Shown: positions 9,883 through 21,154, counted from the first letter of the stretch. The stretch: DNA of 64,000 nt from Basidiobolus meristosporus CBS 931.73 (GCA_002104905.1 MCFE01000112.1:62001-126000), one strand, 5' to 3'. The notes: a model not told the origin generated them from the letters alone. Translations and numbers: made by a program.

Positions 9883-11127
9883 TGTTGTGTTGTATTATGA
9901 TTAGTTTGGGGCTTGTTCTACAATGTAGAGGCTAATCTACAATATACAACAACTTCCAGTATGCTAGTACTGAAATGGCTTACTGGGAGTTTGATATCCC
10001 AATAGAAGATATAACTTGCACTAATATCCTCAATCTTGGGCTCAGAATATACTATAGGCAATGTTATTTCACTTCTATAGCAGTGTTCTGACCTTCTGTT
10101 GACTATTGGGCTTATTTACTTTTATAGTAACTTTCCCTAATTTGGAAGTTACTTTCCTTTCTGAGAAAACATTTCCTTATTTGGAAATTCTGAACTCCCC
10201 TTTAACCAAAAGGGGTGTGGTGTAGAAGACTCAAAAGGGGACTTTAGACCTAAAGGGGTGTCTAAAGGGGTGTCTGTAGAGTAAAGGGGCTTGTTACAGT
10301 GGTCTCTACAGTAGACTTTACACTAAAGGGGTGCCTAAAGGGGCTTCTTTAGAGTAAAGGGGTTTCTTAAAGGGGTCTCTAAAGGGTTCTTTAGACTGAA
10401 GGGGGGTCTAAAGGGGTGTCTTTAGAGTAAAGGGGTTTCTTAGAGTTGACGTTTCCAACAGAAAAGTGGTAGTTTTCTTGTAGAACTTAGCTTGGATTCT
10501 TGTGAGTTTTGCAGTCTCTTTACTGATGTAGTACCAATCAAAGTCTAATACTCAACAGTGCAAGTGATGCAGGGGAAGTCTTAAGACCTGTAAACTTGTA
10601 ATTGTAGTGTGGAGATTCTGGAAAGAGAGGCTCTCTTTGATTTTTTCAGCTGGGGAAGTTATATACATGAAAATTCTGAAGGATCAAAGTTTTTGGGCAA
10701 TTGCGCAAGCAATACACATGACACAAAGCTAAAATTTTGCCATGGCGCAGATTGGACTTAGGCGCAGCACCTGTGAAAATATCATGTGATTCAATTGGCT
10801 GGTTCGAAAGTTACAAGCAATTGAAGTCACCATAGTAATCTTAGCAATAGAAGCCTAATGTATATGGTTATCACACTCTTTTGGTGATTACTCCTTAAGT
10901 ACTGCTTCAATTGAGCTGTAATTTGAAACATGTGTTGGCTGCTGAGTGTTCTGCATGACATAATACTCTTGGGTGGATTGCCTGTCAGGGTCTGTAGCTT
11001 TTGTCCTTCAAAGTTTGAAATTCTTGATCTTTCACTTGTGTGTTACAATAGCAAAAAGCAAAATAAAGAAATTAGTGCAATATAGGTTTTGAGATATTGT
11101 AGTAATGGAATACTTTCCATTACCACA
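9883..11127 (-). repeat. Solo LTR with internal minisatellite, copy 1 (1245 bp)
   Basis: Read on the minus strand it runs from TGTGGTAATGG to CAACACAACA, with TG...CA ends. It is flanked by CATC at 9879-9882 and 11128-11131, a perfect 4-bp target duplication. The paralogous empty site at 44656-44659 has a single CATC followed by the same right flank (CTGCTGGCCTTCATC). A copy in the other orientation lies at 50556-51797. No internal coding region is attached, hence solo LTR; 1.2 kb is long for an LTR, so another kind of non-coding element is possible. Near the TG end, GTAATGGAA..TTCCATTAC forms a short palindrome. Confidence 0.75.
10195..10442. repeat. CCCCTTTAG/CTAAAGGGG minisatellite (copy 1)
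   Basis: About 250 bp built from CTAAAGGGG and AGTAAAGGGGTTTCTT-like units of varying 14-30 bp period. It is interspersed with the opposite-strand TCTTTAG, so neighbouring units can pair as hairpins. It lies in the middle of the solo LTR and is matched, inverted, at 51230-51486. Confidence 0.8.
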
Positions 11128-11371
11128 CATCTTGCTGGCCTTCATCAAATATTCTTCATAGGGCATTGATAGTGAAAAGTGCTGATGAAGTAGTCAACCA
11201 TCATTGTAATAGCAATATAGCTAGGGTGCAATAAGGGCGCTGAAGAGCTGAGAGTATGTTGCTGAGTTTTTCCCCAAAAATGGGAGTTGCAACATTACAG
11301 ACATCTATAAAGTCTCAAGAGTATATGATAGGGTTGTCATGGGTCCAATGACATACTGTAAGTTACTAATA
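11128..11371. repeat. Unrecognised repeat, right part (paralogue of about 44660-44790)
   Basis: Continuation of the repeat begun at 9551. The first ~100 bp (TTGCTGGCCTTCATCAAATATTC) match 44656-44760. The remainder up to the foldback element shows no gene. Confidence 0.5.
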
Positions 11372-12103
11372 GACTTGTTCCGTTGGATAGTGCCACATTG
11401 AGCCATGAGTGCCAAATAGTGCCATTGCGTGCCAGAGAGGCATAGCAGACCTAAACTTGGCCCCAGAGTATGAAACATAGCTCTGCATCTTCATGACAAG
11501 CAGCCCCTGTGTTTCACCCTTTGTGTTGGTGAAAATCCATTTTTTGACCTTTTTTTTTGGATCAGTGTTGTGTATGATGTGTAAGAGGACAGAAGTACCA
11601 ATGACATGCATCTGGTACTCAATACACATGGCGCTCTGAATCTAGCTCCTGTAGCTTGTATCATGTCACAAAAATGAATGGCACTATCTTGGTCCACTGG
11701 TACTATCTGGCACTATATTTAAATATTAGCCCTAAAGTAAGACCTATGTAAAGCACTTATAGTGTCAGATAGTACCAGTGGACCAAGACAGTGCCATTCA
11801 TTTTTATGACATGATACAAGCTACAGGAGCTAGATTCAGAGTGCCATGGGTATTGAGTACCAGGTGCATGTCTTCAATTCTTCTGTGCTCTTACACATCC
11901 TGCACTACATTGATCCAAAAAAAAAGGTCAAAAAATGGATTTTCTCCAGCACAATGGGTGAAACACAGGGGCTGCTCTGCATGAAGATGAAGAGCTATGT
12001 CTCACACTCTGTGGCCAATTTTAGGCTCACTTGGCCTCCCTGGCATGCTATGGCATCATTTGGCACTCATGGCTCAATGTGGCACTATCCAACGGAACAA
12101 GTC
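11372..12103. mobile_element. 732-bp foldback (long inverted repeat) MITE, copy 1
   Basis: Begins GACTTGTTCCGTTGGATAG and ends with its complement, flanked by TA on both sides (11370-11371, 12104-12105). The two arms, about 345 bp each (11372-11718 and about 11759-12103), are diverged inverted copies of each other around a ~40-bp AT-rich loop. TGCCA/TGGCA motifs cluster near both ends. A nearly identical 732-bp copy in the opposite orientation lies at 41701-42432. The matching open frames in the two arms (for example 11846-12118) diverge like non-coding DNA and are not called as genes. The terminal repeat equals that of the PIF/Harbinger-like element. Confidence 0.85.
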
Positions 12104-12980
12104 TATTATGTTTTTTAGCAAAAGCAGGAGCTCCATTTGTATAGATGGCTGAAAGTATTACTGGAAAGAATGTTTTTAAACCTCACAAGTATAGCCTGGA
12201 CCAAGGTCACATGCAAGGATCAGTCAAACATTCATTTCCTGGAATAAGTGCCTCTAGTCATGGTCATTGATTTGGGTAGACAGAGTATTGCTAGACAACA
12301 CTCTTCACGGTGTTGGTTTGTAAGTACTTACACTCTATATGTTCACAACTTGCAAAGGAGATGCTCCAGAATTAAGTATGTTAAAATACTGTGGATACAT
12401 AGGCTTTTGGGCTGCTATTGTATGAGCTCTGCTGCCTTAGGCCCTTGATACAGTACAATAATCAGGAGGAGCACTTCCAGAAAATGATGTGGCAGCCCTC
12501 CAATTTATCTGCAGGATATGTATATCTACTTTACTGCATGCTTGACCTCAAGGCTGGATAAAGCACCAGCTTGACATGCTGCTCCTTATATTTACTTGTT
12601 GCAGCCATTACAAAGATTAACTACTCAGAATGTATATGGAATTCCCAAGTTTGCTGAGATGTGCAGCTGACACACAGCTGTAATAAGACCTAGCCATTGA
12701 CCAAGTTACCTCCTGAACTTTTGAGTTACCTGAATACATCTGTTGAAATGCTTCCAAATGTCCTAGCTAATTAATAGCTGCCCAAGTCAAATAGAATTCT
12801 ATATATGATTGACTAGTAGAGGGTTCCATAATATATACAGGCAAGAATCTTCATGTCCAATTGTAGATCTGAGCACAGATCCACTCTAAGGCCAAGTGGC
12901 TTTGATTTTAACAGAATTGGTATTGCTTTTGAATTCTTCTACTTGTATAATATTGATATATGACAGAAAACTTCTTGATG
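12104..12980. other. No recognisable gene
   Basis: About 880 bp of AT-rich sequence. A 66-codon open frame at 12248-12448 has no recognisable motif. No match to the element families named elsewhere in the window was noticed. Confidence 0.4.
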
Positions 12981-13341
12981 TGTTACAAGTCTTGATATAA
13001 GAGTTGTAGAGGAATAGGCTAGTATTGTATTTACTAAAACTTGAACTGAATTTTATTGATATTCTAGCAGCTCCTTATTTACATTTTGCCATAACAATTG
13101 CAGAATAATTGTCCTTCCTAATGTAGGTTGTCACTGTTGACTTATTTGATTGAATCATCATCACCTAATTAGATCCTACTTATTATATCTGTTTCTGTTT
13201 GATTAGAATCTGCTGATTCATCTGCTGACTAATACTATTGATTTTATAGATAACACTGACATATTGATAGGCTAAACATAAAACTAAGTGATTAGACTAA
13301 AAGCAGATACAACCTGTACATTCAAGCAGTTGATCATAACA
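12981..13341 (-). repeat. Gypsy LTR (3' LTR of the relic at 13342-15554)
   Basis: On plus it reads TGTTACAAGTCTTGATATAAG to GATCATAACA, the reverse complement of the 368-bp LTR at 45547. At 361 bp it is nearly full length but clearly diverged. The polypurine tract complement (TTTTCCCCTA) follows at 13342. Confidence 0.8.
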
Positions 13342-15554
13342 TTTTCCCCTAGTAGAGCTGAGAGGGTTCTCATAAGTCTCTTTTCTTGCAATACCAATAT
13401 CTTCATAGTTCAGTATTGTCAACAAGTCTTGTAAGCTTGATTCTGTCTCTATGAACTAAGTCTTCCAAGGTATTAGCTTGCTTGTCCACTGGTTGGTAAG
13501 TTCCAAAAGTCATTTTCTGATGAATTTGAAAGGGCCTATCCACTATGGCTCAAACTTCTACTCAGTGTTGCTTCTCAGCAATACAAAGTTCCCAACTGGC
13601 AATGCTTCTGGTGAAATAGTCTTATCAAATCCCTGTTTCATCTTTTCAGCACTTTGAGATGCTTTGGCCTGAGCCACTTAGCATTTTTGTTTCAGCTGCT
13701 GGTGTCTACTTGGCTACTGAGTGCATCTTCTATGGCATCTGTAGCTTTGATTGTGTGATCTCCTGGAATCCTGGCTTACGTCCATATACTGATTAAGATA
13801 GCAATTGATGAGCGGTGTTTTGCACTCTAGCTCTGCAGGTAAAAGGTGCTAGGTCTATATACTCTTCCTATCTACTGATAGCTCCATTTGCATACTTGGT
13901 TAGCACTCTTCAAAATAATCCATTAAACTACTCAGTGACTCCATCAGCTCTAAGGGGATACACAATGGTTTTCAAGTGTTTAATATGCTATATTTCCAAG
14001 TAGGCTTCCAATGTCTTGGACATAAAGTATGCTCCTCTATCAGATACAATCCCTACAGGGCATCCAAACTTCATAAGGATCTCTTGGTATATGAAATTTT
14101 TGACTTTTTGTTCACCTGCTCCTGGTACAGTTCTTAAAACTGTTCATTTTGTGGCATAGTCCATTGCTACTAGGACCCACCAATTGCATTTCCTAGTAGT
14201 AGGTAATCATGCAGTAAAGTCAATTTGCCATCACTCATTGGTCTTGCAATCTCCAACAGAAAGAGTTCAACATATCTCTGTGGTTGGCTTTTGTTGATTT
14301 GGTAACTCAGGCACATTTTTACCAGCTTCTTATTATACTGTATTGTTCAGGGCCACCATGCTTTATATTTTACAAGGCTGTAAGCTCCTTCAATTCCAAG
14401 ATGTCCATATCCACTGTGAAGCTTATATATTAAGTTCAGGAGAGTAGCATAAGGGCACTAGGCAATAGGGCTTCCATGAACTGTTTGGTAGAGTGTTGCA
14501 TCCTGTTCTACAAATATTCCTACTTCTTCCTGGATTATCTGCTTGATTGCTTCATCCACCTCATTTGCTAATGGCTTGGTCCTCCAAGTACATTGGTAAT
14601 GAGCTTGGCCAGTCTGATTCATGCGCTAAGTTGAGTTGTGCAACTTGAACTATTCTTGATAAGGCATCATCAACCATGTTGTTTTTCCCAGGGCAGTAGA
14701 CAATCTCCAAGTCAAATTGCTGAAATTATTGACCTCATCTTGTCATTCTTCTGGATAGTGCTTTCTGGGAGAATATATACTTCAGTGAGGGGTGATCAGT
14801 CTTCATTGTGCAGTTGACTTCTTCAATTTAGTATCTCCAGGTCTTTAAGTAGTGTACTATGACAAGCATCTCTGTCTCATGGACTGGATTGTTTTGTTCT
14901 GCTGAGTTCAGTTTTTTAGACTCAGAAGCAGCTGGCTAATCCTTTCCTATATATTTTGGTACAGAACTCCACCAATTGCGCAGTCTAAAGAATTTGTGCA
15001 TGGAGTAAACTCTTTTCTTAATTGTGTGATTTTTCAGCTTGGCAGCTTAGCAGCTTAGCAGGCTCATTTGTGAGCATCTGAAAGGGAGTCTCACAGGCTA
15101 TACCCCACTTTAAGGTGTTGTCTTTCCTGAGAATTTCAGTTAATGGGGCTGCAATACTTGCTAAGGACTTGACAACTGTCCAACAATAGGAAACCAATCC
15201 AAGGAGCAATATGAGTTCTGATATGCTATGGAGCTGCTTGAGATTCTTGATGACTTCAACCTTGTTGGATCTAAGCTCACTCCTGTGCTAGTCACTATTG
15301 GTCCCAGATATTCAACATGTTCCTTCAAGAATGCACACTTTGCTAGCTTGCCACACAGCTTGTTCTCTCATAACTTCATCAAGACCTTTTCAATTTGCAC
15401 CATGTATTCCTCTTCTGTCTTGCTGTATATCAAAATGTTGTCTAACTTGATTACCACAAAGGTGTCTAAGTACTCCTGGAAAACTGTTTGTATCAAGATC
15501 ATGAATGTTGCATAGGCATTGGTACAGTCAAAACTCATGACTAAGTACTTATAA
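13342..15554 (-). pseudogene. Ty3/gypsy pol relic (RT to integrase), truncated
   Basis: Minus-strand remains of the same gypsy family as 45973-50106. From the right: end of reverse transcriptase (YKYLVMSF; the catalytic YLDD has decayed to IKLDN) at 15390-15550, RNase H at 14650-15060, integrase zinc domain at about 14300-14420, integrase core at 13860-14290 and the C-terminal GPF-type domain at 13400-13640. Frames are broken throughout. The integrase TAG at 13988-13990 (reverse complement CTA) falls on the same codon as stops in the copies at 29934 and 52411. The 5' part is lost where MITE sequence begins at 15555. Confidence 0.75.
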
Positions 15555-15672
15555 GACTTGTTCTGTTGGATAGTGCCACATAGTGCCAGCTTTTTTATAG
15601 TGCCGGATAGATCTAGCACTCTAGGGCACTATCTGGCACTATAATTTCTACCATTGTGCCAGTGGTAGGATA
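15555..15672 (-). mobile_element. Fragment of PIF/Harbinger-like right terminus
   Basis: GACTTGTTCTGTTGGATAGTG, then AGTGCC repeats, then ATAATTTCTACCAT and GCCAGTGGTA. This is the reverse complement of 2690-2806. The rest of the element is absent, so it is a truncated end lying in the gypsy relic's reverse transcriptase. Confidence 0.7.
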
Positions 15673-15681
15673 TTGTTACTA

Positions 15682-15917
15682 GACTTGTTCTGTTGAATAG
15701 TGCCATTTTGAGCCATGAGTGCCAAATGGTGCCATAGTGTGCCAGAGAAGCTAAGTGATCCTATACTTGGCCACAGAGTGTGAAACATAGCTCTTTATGT
15801 TCATGCAGTCCGTAGCCTGTATCATGTCACAAAGATGCATGGCACTATCTTGGTCCTCTGGTACCATCTAGCACTACATTTAAAAATTAGCCATGAGTTG
15901 AATCCTATACAAAGCAC
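15682..15917. mobile_element. Partial foldback MITE (one arm, internally deleted)
   Basis: Starts GACTTGTTCTGTTGAATAG after a TA. It matches the first ~110 bp of the arm at 41701, then jumps to the arm's inner part (CTGTATCATGTCACAAAGATG) and loop. The second arm is missing. It is more diverged than the two 732-bp copies. Confidence 0.6.
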
Positions 15918-16450
15918 TTATAGCATAAGTCCATTTTGTAAGAGAAGCTGCAGAAAATAACTTGTTTGGTTTAGTTTACTGCCCACCTGAAATAACAATT
16001 CAAGATACAATCATAGAACCACTAGCAACAGTACAGTTTCAGAAATATAGGGAGAGATTTTGTATCAAAAAACTATTTAGTTGAGGGGAAAGTTAAATAT
16101 TGGACTATTTAGTATCATTTTACTGCTCAATAATTACCTAACAATTGTACACTATTCTTAGGTACTCTATGGCTCATTTATTGCCTCAACTATACAACCT
16201 CCTTCAGCTCTATGATTCTATTTTATTCTTCTATGCAAGATCCAATTAGCACTCTATCAAAAAATATGTACTATCACTGAAGCTGTTACAGCTTGCTCAA
16301 AGGTATAGGCAAGCTCCCTGGACACATTGCCACAGTTGTGATAATTCTACAAAGCAATAACTATTGGGCTACTTTGGGAGTAAATACTAATTCAGCCATT
16401 ATCACCACTTCTTGTTAAGTCCTCAAAGTCCTAAAGCTTCTATACATCAA
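15918..16450 (+). pseudogene. Copia 3' end relic (RNase H tail) plus degenerate LTR
   Basis: 15918-16085 encodes a decayed RNase H C-terminus (similar to EAVENNLVELAYC and IVPKPLA at 38500 in the plus-strand copia). A purine-rich TTGAGGGGAA follows, then an LTR-like stretch from about 16091 (ATATTGGACTATTTAGTATC). The LTR resembles those at 24534 and 38625 but is strongly diverged. The right boundary near 16450 is approximate. Confidence 0.5.
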
Positions 16451-17220
16451 CAATCTTATCAGCATTTGCAATGGTAATATACACAGGTACTATGATCTTG
16501 CATTATTACTTATAAGCATTGTGATCTTTGATGGCCAAAGCATTTTTACCCATTTTTGCTCATAATCAAGTAGATTAACATATTGAAAGTAATGATGAAT
16601 CTCTCTGTAGCTGTGTTACTTACTGAGGGTAAGCAGCTATCTCTTCCAGGCCCATAGAGTACAGCAATCAGTTTTGCTGCTTTAACTACTGAGTTATCAC
16701 TCTTATTGCACTGTATTTTGCCACTAGCATTAGCATCCAGTGATGAATTATGTTCCAAGCTGATTATTGTTGCTGATATAGTTGTCAAGCTACTCAACCC
16801 CTTCTTGATTTTGAAACTCCAGAAGTACTTGCACCTAAAGAACTAAAGAAGTAATGATGACAAAGGGTGAGTTGCTGTATATGCATGAAGTACCTCAGTA
16901 TTTATACCTTTGAAGGAGCAATATAACTGTAACACACTGTTTGGGATACTTTCTAATATTCAGGAGCAGACTGTGATAGTTTTAGAGCAAGTACATAATT
17001 GTTGGTAAAAGAGTTGATTTGATTATAATAAGGGAATAATCATAAGATTCTAGATCTCAAGGACATGGCTAAGCTCAGGCTACAATTGAGCTCTAGAATA
17101 CCTACAAATAGTGCTGAGTTGCAAAGTAAATATTTGGCACAAGAATTATACTGAATGGTCAAACCTTTCAGTATTCCACCCAACTGAATGATTTCTTAAT
17201 CCTAATTTAACCTTGGGTCT
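16451..17220 (-). repeat. Copia debris, minus strand (gag and LTR-like pieces)
   Basis: 16540-16800 aligns with the minus-strand copia gag relics at 20200 and 43600 (for example KSDNSVVKAAK against DNSDVVATAR). 16870-17110 resembles the LTR-like sequences at 19965 and 43200 (ATTTATACCTTTGAAGGA, then CAGGAGCAGACTGTGA). No intact frame. Confidence 0.4.
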
Positions 17221-17224
17221 CTGA

Positions 17225-19500
17225 AAAAGCACCCTTGCTAATGGTTTTGTTTGTATATCTGCAATCTTTTGCAGTTGTACAGTAAGCTAAATCTACCAGG
17301 TTACCTTCCACAGCTTCTCTTACAAAGTTGTGCTTTATATCTATGTGCCTATTTCTGATATAATCAGTAGGGCTCCTAGTTAATGAAATACAACTGTGAA
17401 TATCTTTATATGTACAAGTTGGTTTGTTTGAGCTAAAGTCTAAGTCTTTAAGTAGCCTTTATAGCCATATTCCATCCTTGGCTGCTTTACCAACAGCAAT
17501 TTGCACTCCTTTAGCTGTAGAGTGGCCACAGTGGGTTGTCTAATAAAGCATCAGGTTTTTGCTGCACCAGTATATATATATAAAAGCCATTAGTAGAGAG
17601 TCTACAGTCTATATGTTACCCTCATTCTGGTTCAGTATAGTCATCAAGCGTCTGGCTATTTTCTGGTGCAGAGTATTCATGTACCATATATGAAGTACCT
17701 TGTTATATCTAAGGGTTTACTTAACTGCTGCAATTTGCCTGATCCATAATTATGCATGATTTGACCAACTGATCTTACAGCTACTGCTATATCTGGACTA
17801 GTAGATACCATTATATTCATCATGTCAGCAGCTGTGGGCCAATGGGCATAGTTACGGTCTACATTTGAGCCATGCTTAGATGAACAGACTGAGATTTACT
17901 CAAAATTAGGTTTTTTTCCATGAGAGTTGTTACAGAATTGCAGTTACGCTTATTGATACATCAAAGAATGTTGCTAATGCACCAAGATAAGCTGATTATG
18001 AGTCTCTGCAAAGCCAAGACAAATATGACCTCAAATTGAAGAAAGTAACTCTATTTCCCAAGAACTATACCTCAAACTTGCTGAAAAGATCTGATTTTAT
18101 CTGTTATAGTGATTCCTGGTGATTTGTAGTTATTATTTGGTTCTCCATATGAAGAAATTAGATGCACACCCCTTCTTGAGCATCTAGTATTAATACTGTG
18201 ATATGAAGTACCGCAAATATTACAAATATGCTTCAAATAAATCCCCTCCAGTTGTACTGTGCTTTAGGCACCTGTTTTGCCATACAGCCATTTCCTTTGT
18301 CTGCACACCTTACAGGGTCTATCTGGACTTTTAATACATTTTGGTTGATATATATATATATTTATGGGTTCTTGAAATTTCCAGTCACAGAAGAATGCAT
18401 TCACATCCATTAAGTGTAGATAGAGATTGTGTACAACTACCAGGGTTGGAACTGCTCTGACAGAGCTGAACTTGGCTACCAGAGCAATGTTTCATTGAAA
18501 TCTGGCCCTTCAATCTGGAAAAGCCTTTGGCCACCAATCTAGCCTTGTGCATTCCAAACATACCATTTGAGGCTATCTTGCTCTTGCAGACCATTCTACA
18601 CCCCTTTGGCTTTCTCCTCAGTGGGCAAAACTACTAGTTCCTACTTTTTTACCTTGATCAGAGATTAGTACTCCTATTTTCTGGCTATCTGTCACACTAT
18701 TGCATCTTTACTTTCCATTGCCTGATCTGAATTAAGATGCTTGGTATCTTTTGCAAGATAAGCTTTTTCATTGCAATTAGATGCTTGCCCTCATAATCAA
18801 CAACATTTATTTTTGGGTAGATCTCCTAACAGCAACAAAATGCTCTGTTATGGCACTGATAGAAGTCCCATCCCTATCTGTCTAGTCTAGGTATGTATCT
18901 TCCTCATTTGTGGTGATTCTTTCCTTTTCTACTCTTTGGCACCTTATTTAAGTATTTTTGTTCAGGTATTTGGTAAAAGACATAACTACCAAGGATCTTG
19001 AGATGCTGGAGGGCTTGTGTAGTCCTATATATGCTTCAAATGAGGTCAAAGCGCACAAGACTGCAGTTGGGCATCTATTTGTGATGTATACAGTAGTAGC
19101 AGTGAGCTCAGTGTGAAGGTTATGTTGCATAACTTTATCATATAGCTTAGCTCATTCCATCTCCACTACAGTTGTATTAGCATACTCTGCTCCACTATAT
19201 TGCTGTGTTGGATGTGTAAGTGTTGTCTGCTGTAGGAATCCAATAGCATAGCGGTACTTTGAAAACTCTGTAGTGCAATAATCATATCCATCATGACTTT
19301 GTGGTGTTTTCAGTTTCCAAGTGGTTTGTGTTTCACTATTCTTGGGGTGCTTGAATGTTCCAGTGCTGTGGCCTATATCTTCAAGATGCGTATTTATGCA
19401 TATCTTGTCTTGACATCCATGAGTGCCATAAACATCTCTTGGCTCTAAAGTTCAGAGTTGGCAACTGATCTCATATGCGTGCAAATGAAATGGCTGGAAC
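17225..19500 (-). pseudogene. Ty1/copia pol relic, minus strand (copy c)
   Basis: From right to left on plus. 19020-19490 is the integrase C-half (TAVYITNRCPT, then FEAYIGLHKP). 18385-18594 is the start of reverse transcriptase (KARLVAKGFSR). Decayed RT continues to ~18000. RNase H ends at 17225-17360 (HNFVREAVEGNLVDLAYCTT in one frame). Broken in all frames. Paralogue of 39036-40890: both copies adjoin the same oppositely oriented LTR on their right, so they descend from one already-interrupted element. Confidence 0.65.
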
Positions 19501-19501
19501 C

Positions 19502-19869
19502 TATGGAAATATTGACCTATATGGTTTCTTTCTGCAACTAAAAATATACTTAACAGCTCTGCACTAGTCTTGGTCATTGTAGGGCTAACTTACAGCCCTA
19601 ACTTTGCGACCTTCTCCAGATCTGTGGTCCTATGATTATTCCCCCACAATCAAAATCAAATACAGACTTTTACCAATCACTATCAACCAGCCTTGGTATA
19701 GTTACAGAATGCTCCTGAGTGTTGAGAAGTGCTCCTTACTTAGTGTTATAGTTGTATTACTACTACAAAGGTTTAAATACCAAGCTTTTTTACAAGCAAA
19801 CTAAAGTTTATCAGTTATCAATACTTCCTTGTAAGTTCCTTGCAACAAAATCATATCATAAGTTGCAAA
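19502..19869 (+). repeat. Copia-family LTR lying inside copia copy c
   Basis: 368 bp matching the LTRs at 24534, 38625 and 40891 (AATATTGACCTAT...CACTAGTCTTGGTCATTGTAGG...AGTTGCAAAG). It is in plus orientation while the surrounding copia is on minus. It splits the pre-integrase region (19870-19960) from the integrase core (left of 19500). Confidence 0.7.
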
Positions 19870-20730
19870 GGAATCATGGTAGAACTATTGCCTCTAGAGC
19901 TCTTGGAACATTGTTGAGCTTGTGTGCCATGTGAACATCCCTTACCAACATTTAATCTGAGTTCTTTTGCTGTACTAATAGCATGAATTTGACCAATGGA
20001 CCTAACAACATATGGTGATAATGGTTGAAGTTTTGTTTATTTATAAAGTGGTTGGTTATTTATACCATTAAAAGGCTGATGTAACTATAACACTGTGACT
20101 GAAGTGCTCTTAATAATCAGGAGTAATCTGTGATGACTGCAAGGAAATTACACAGTTTTTTAGACACTCCTTTAATGTAACAAATACTTACTGATCTATA
20201 GCTACTTGGCTTGCTCTCTCTGGTCTCAGATTCATGTCTGCCGTTACTTCTTGCACTCCCTAAACTAGTGTCATGTATTCTTGCAGTAGCTACAACATCA
20301 GAGTTATCTTTTTGCTCTGCTGCCATTCTTTCATCTTGGTATGGGTCTCTAGACCCAATAGGGCACTTTCTTCTGATTTCAATACATTGCATTTGTGTCT
20401 GAGTCTTCATAAACTTTCCTTCCACTGATAAAGTCAGGTGTAAGGCTGTTTTCTCAGCTGCTCAATAAGAAGTAAGAGAGGTATAAGCTTCTTTTGTAAA
20501 TTGAGGGGTGCTGCCATATGTTTGAGAATATACTGTGGCAGTAAAGGGATAGTACAAAATGTCTGATAATGGAGTCACTTAATCCTGGGCAGTGGAATTA
20601 TCATAGGATTATAGAACTGAGAGAAGTGGCAGTGTTGAAACTTTAAATAGGTGCCATGGCACCTCAGACTAGTATAGAATTACTCAATGAGCTCCCAGCT
20701 GCCAAATGGTACAATATAATCTCCAATTTC
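19870..20730 (-). pseudogene. Minus-strand copia remains: pre-integrase tip, LTR pieces, gag zinc knuckle
   Basis: 19870-19960 encodes the decayed pre-integrase tip (C..C..G, then SKSSRG). 19965-20150 and about 20560-20730 look like two parts of a minus-strand copia LTR, the start being GTACCATTTGGCAGC in reverse. 20215-20300 in one frame gives a Cys-knuckle CSYCKNT.H..REC broken by two stops. The 102-codon open frame at 20117-20425 reads the same DNA in another frame and is not a credible gene. Confidence 0.45.
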
Positions 20731-21141
20731 CCCGTATTTAATATTGAATGCAAACTCAGATTTATGAGAATCTGCAGCAAGCAGGTACTGCTTGTTGTAA
20801 AAATTTGTATTTCCACTTAAATATTCACCTAACTTAGTCACTTAGATCATCACCTTCAAATCCTAGAGAATACTGACCAAATTCCTTGTTGGGATTTACT
20901 TAGAATATTTTCACCAAAATACCAGGTACCCAGAACATGAAAATTCTCAAAGTTGTCCAAACAGCCCCAAACTTTGCACACATGTTCTTGGGACCTTCCT
21001 TAACCCATTCTACGTGTTTGTAATGCCAAGACCAGGTAAAAGTATAAATACCACTTTTACATTCAATAAATCATTAAGTGAAAACCACATAATCTACTTG
21101 TTCTCCCAATCACTTCCAATATCTCCAAGACTCTTACAACA
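20632..21141 (+). repeat. Probable 5' LTR of the copia element at 21173 (left boundary uncertain)
   Basis: Sequence upstream of a primer-binding site, with promoter-like AGTATAAATACC near 21040 and ATTCAATAAATC near 21062. It ends ACTCTTACAACA at 21141. A TGTTGAAACT at about 20632 is a possible left end, but overlap with minus-strand copia debris makes it unsure. It does not match the LTR at 24534, so the pair is not a simple LTR pair. Confidence 0.4.
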
Positions 21142-21154
21142 GGTTATGAGCCCC
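21142..21154 (+). other. Primer-binding site, internal (half-tRNA) type
   Basis: GGTTATGAGCCCC directly follows the LTR end. GGTTATGAGCCC is complementary to the anticodon arm of fungal initiator tRNA-Met (GGGCUCAUAACC), the site used by Drosophila copia-type half-tRNA priming, rather than to a tRNA 3' end. The degenerate copia at 35419 keeps a similar GGTTGTTAGCCCC at 35383-35395. Confidence 0.65.

Noticed and set aside
10195-10442. Regular repeats that could suggest a CRISPR array
   Set aside because: Units are short, variable and lack unique spacers; the same array lies in a transposed copy. It is a minisatellite in a eukaryotic element.
11846-12118. Matching 87-90 codon open frames in the two arms of each foldback element, with a PKKKVKK nuclear-signal-like motif
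   Set aside because: They exist because the arms are inverted copies. Differences between arms are mostly amino-acid changing and the lysines come from a poly-A run, so there is no sign of coding selection.
12248-12448. Possible small gene in the otherwise unassigned 12.1-13.0 kb stretch
   Set aside because: 66 codons, AT-rich composition, no motif, and no conserved paralogue noticed in the window.
20117-20425. 102-codon open frame on the minus strand
   Set aside because: It overlaps a decayed copia gag zinc knuckle in another frame. The open frame is the shadow, not the gene.
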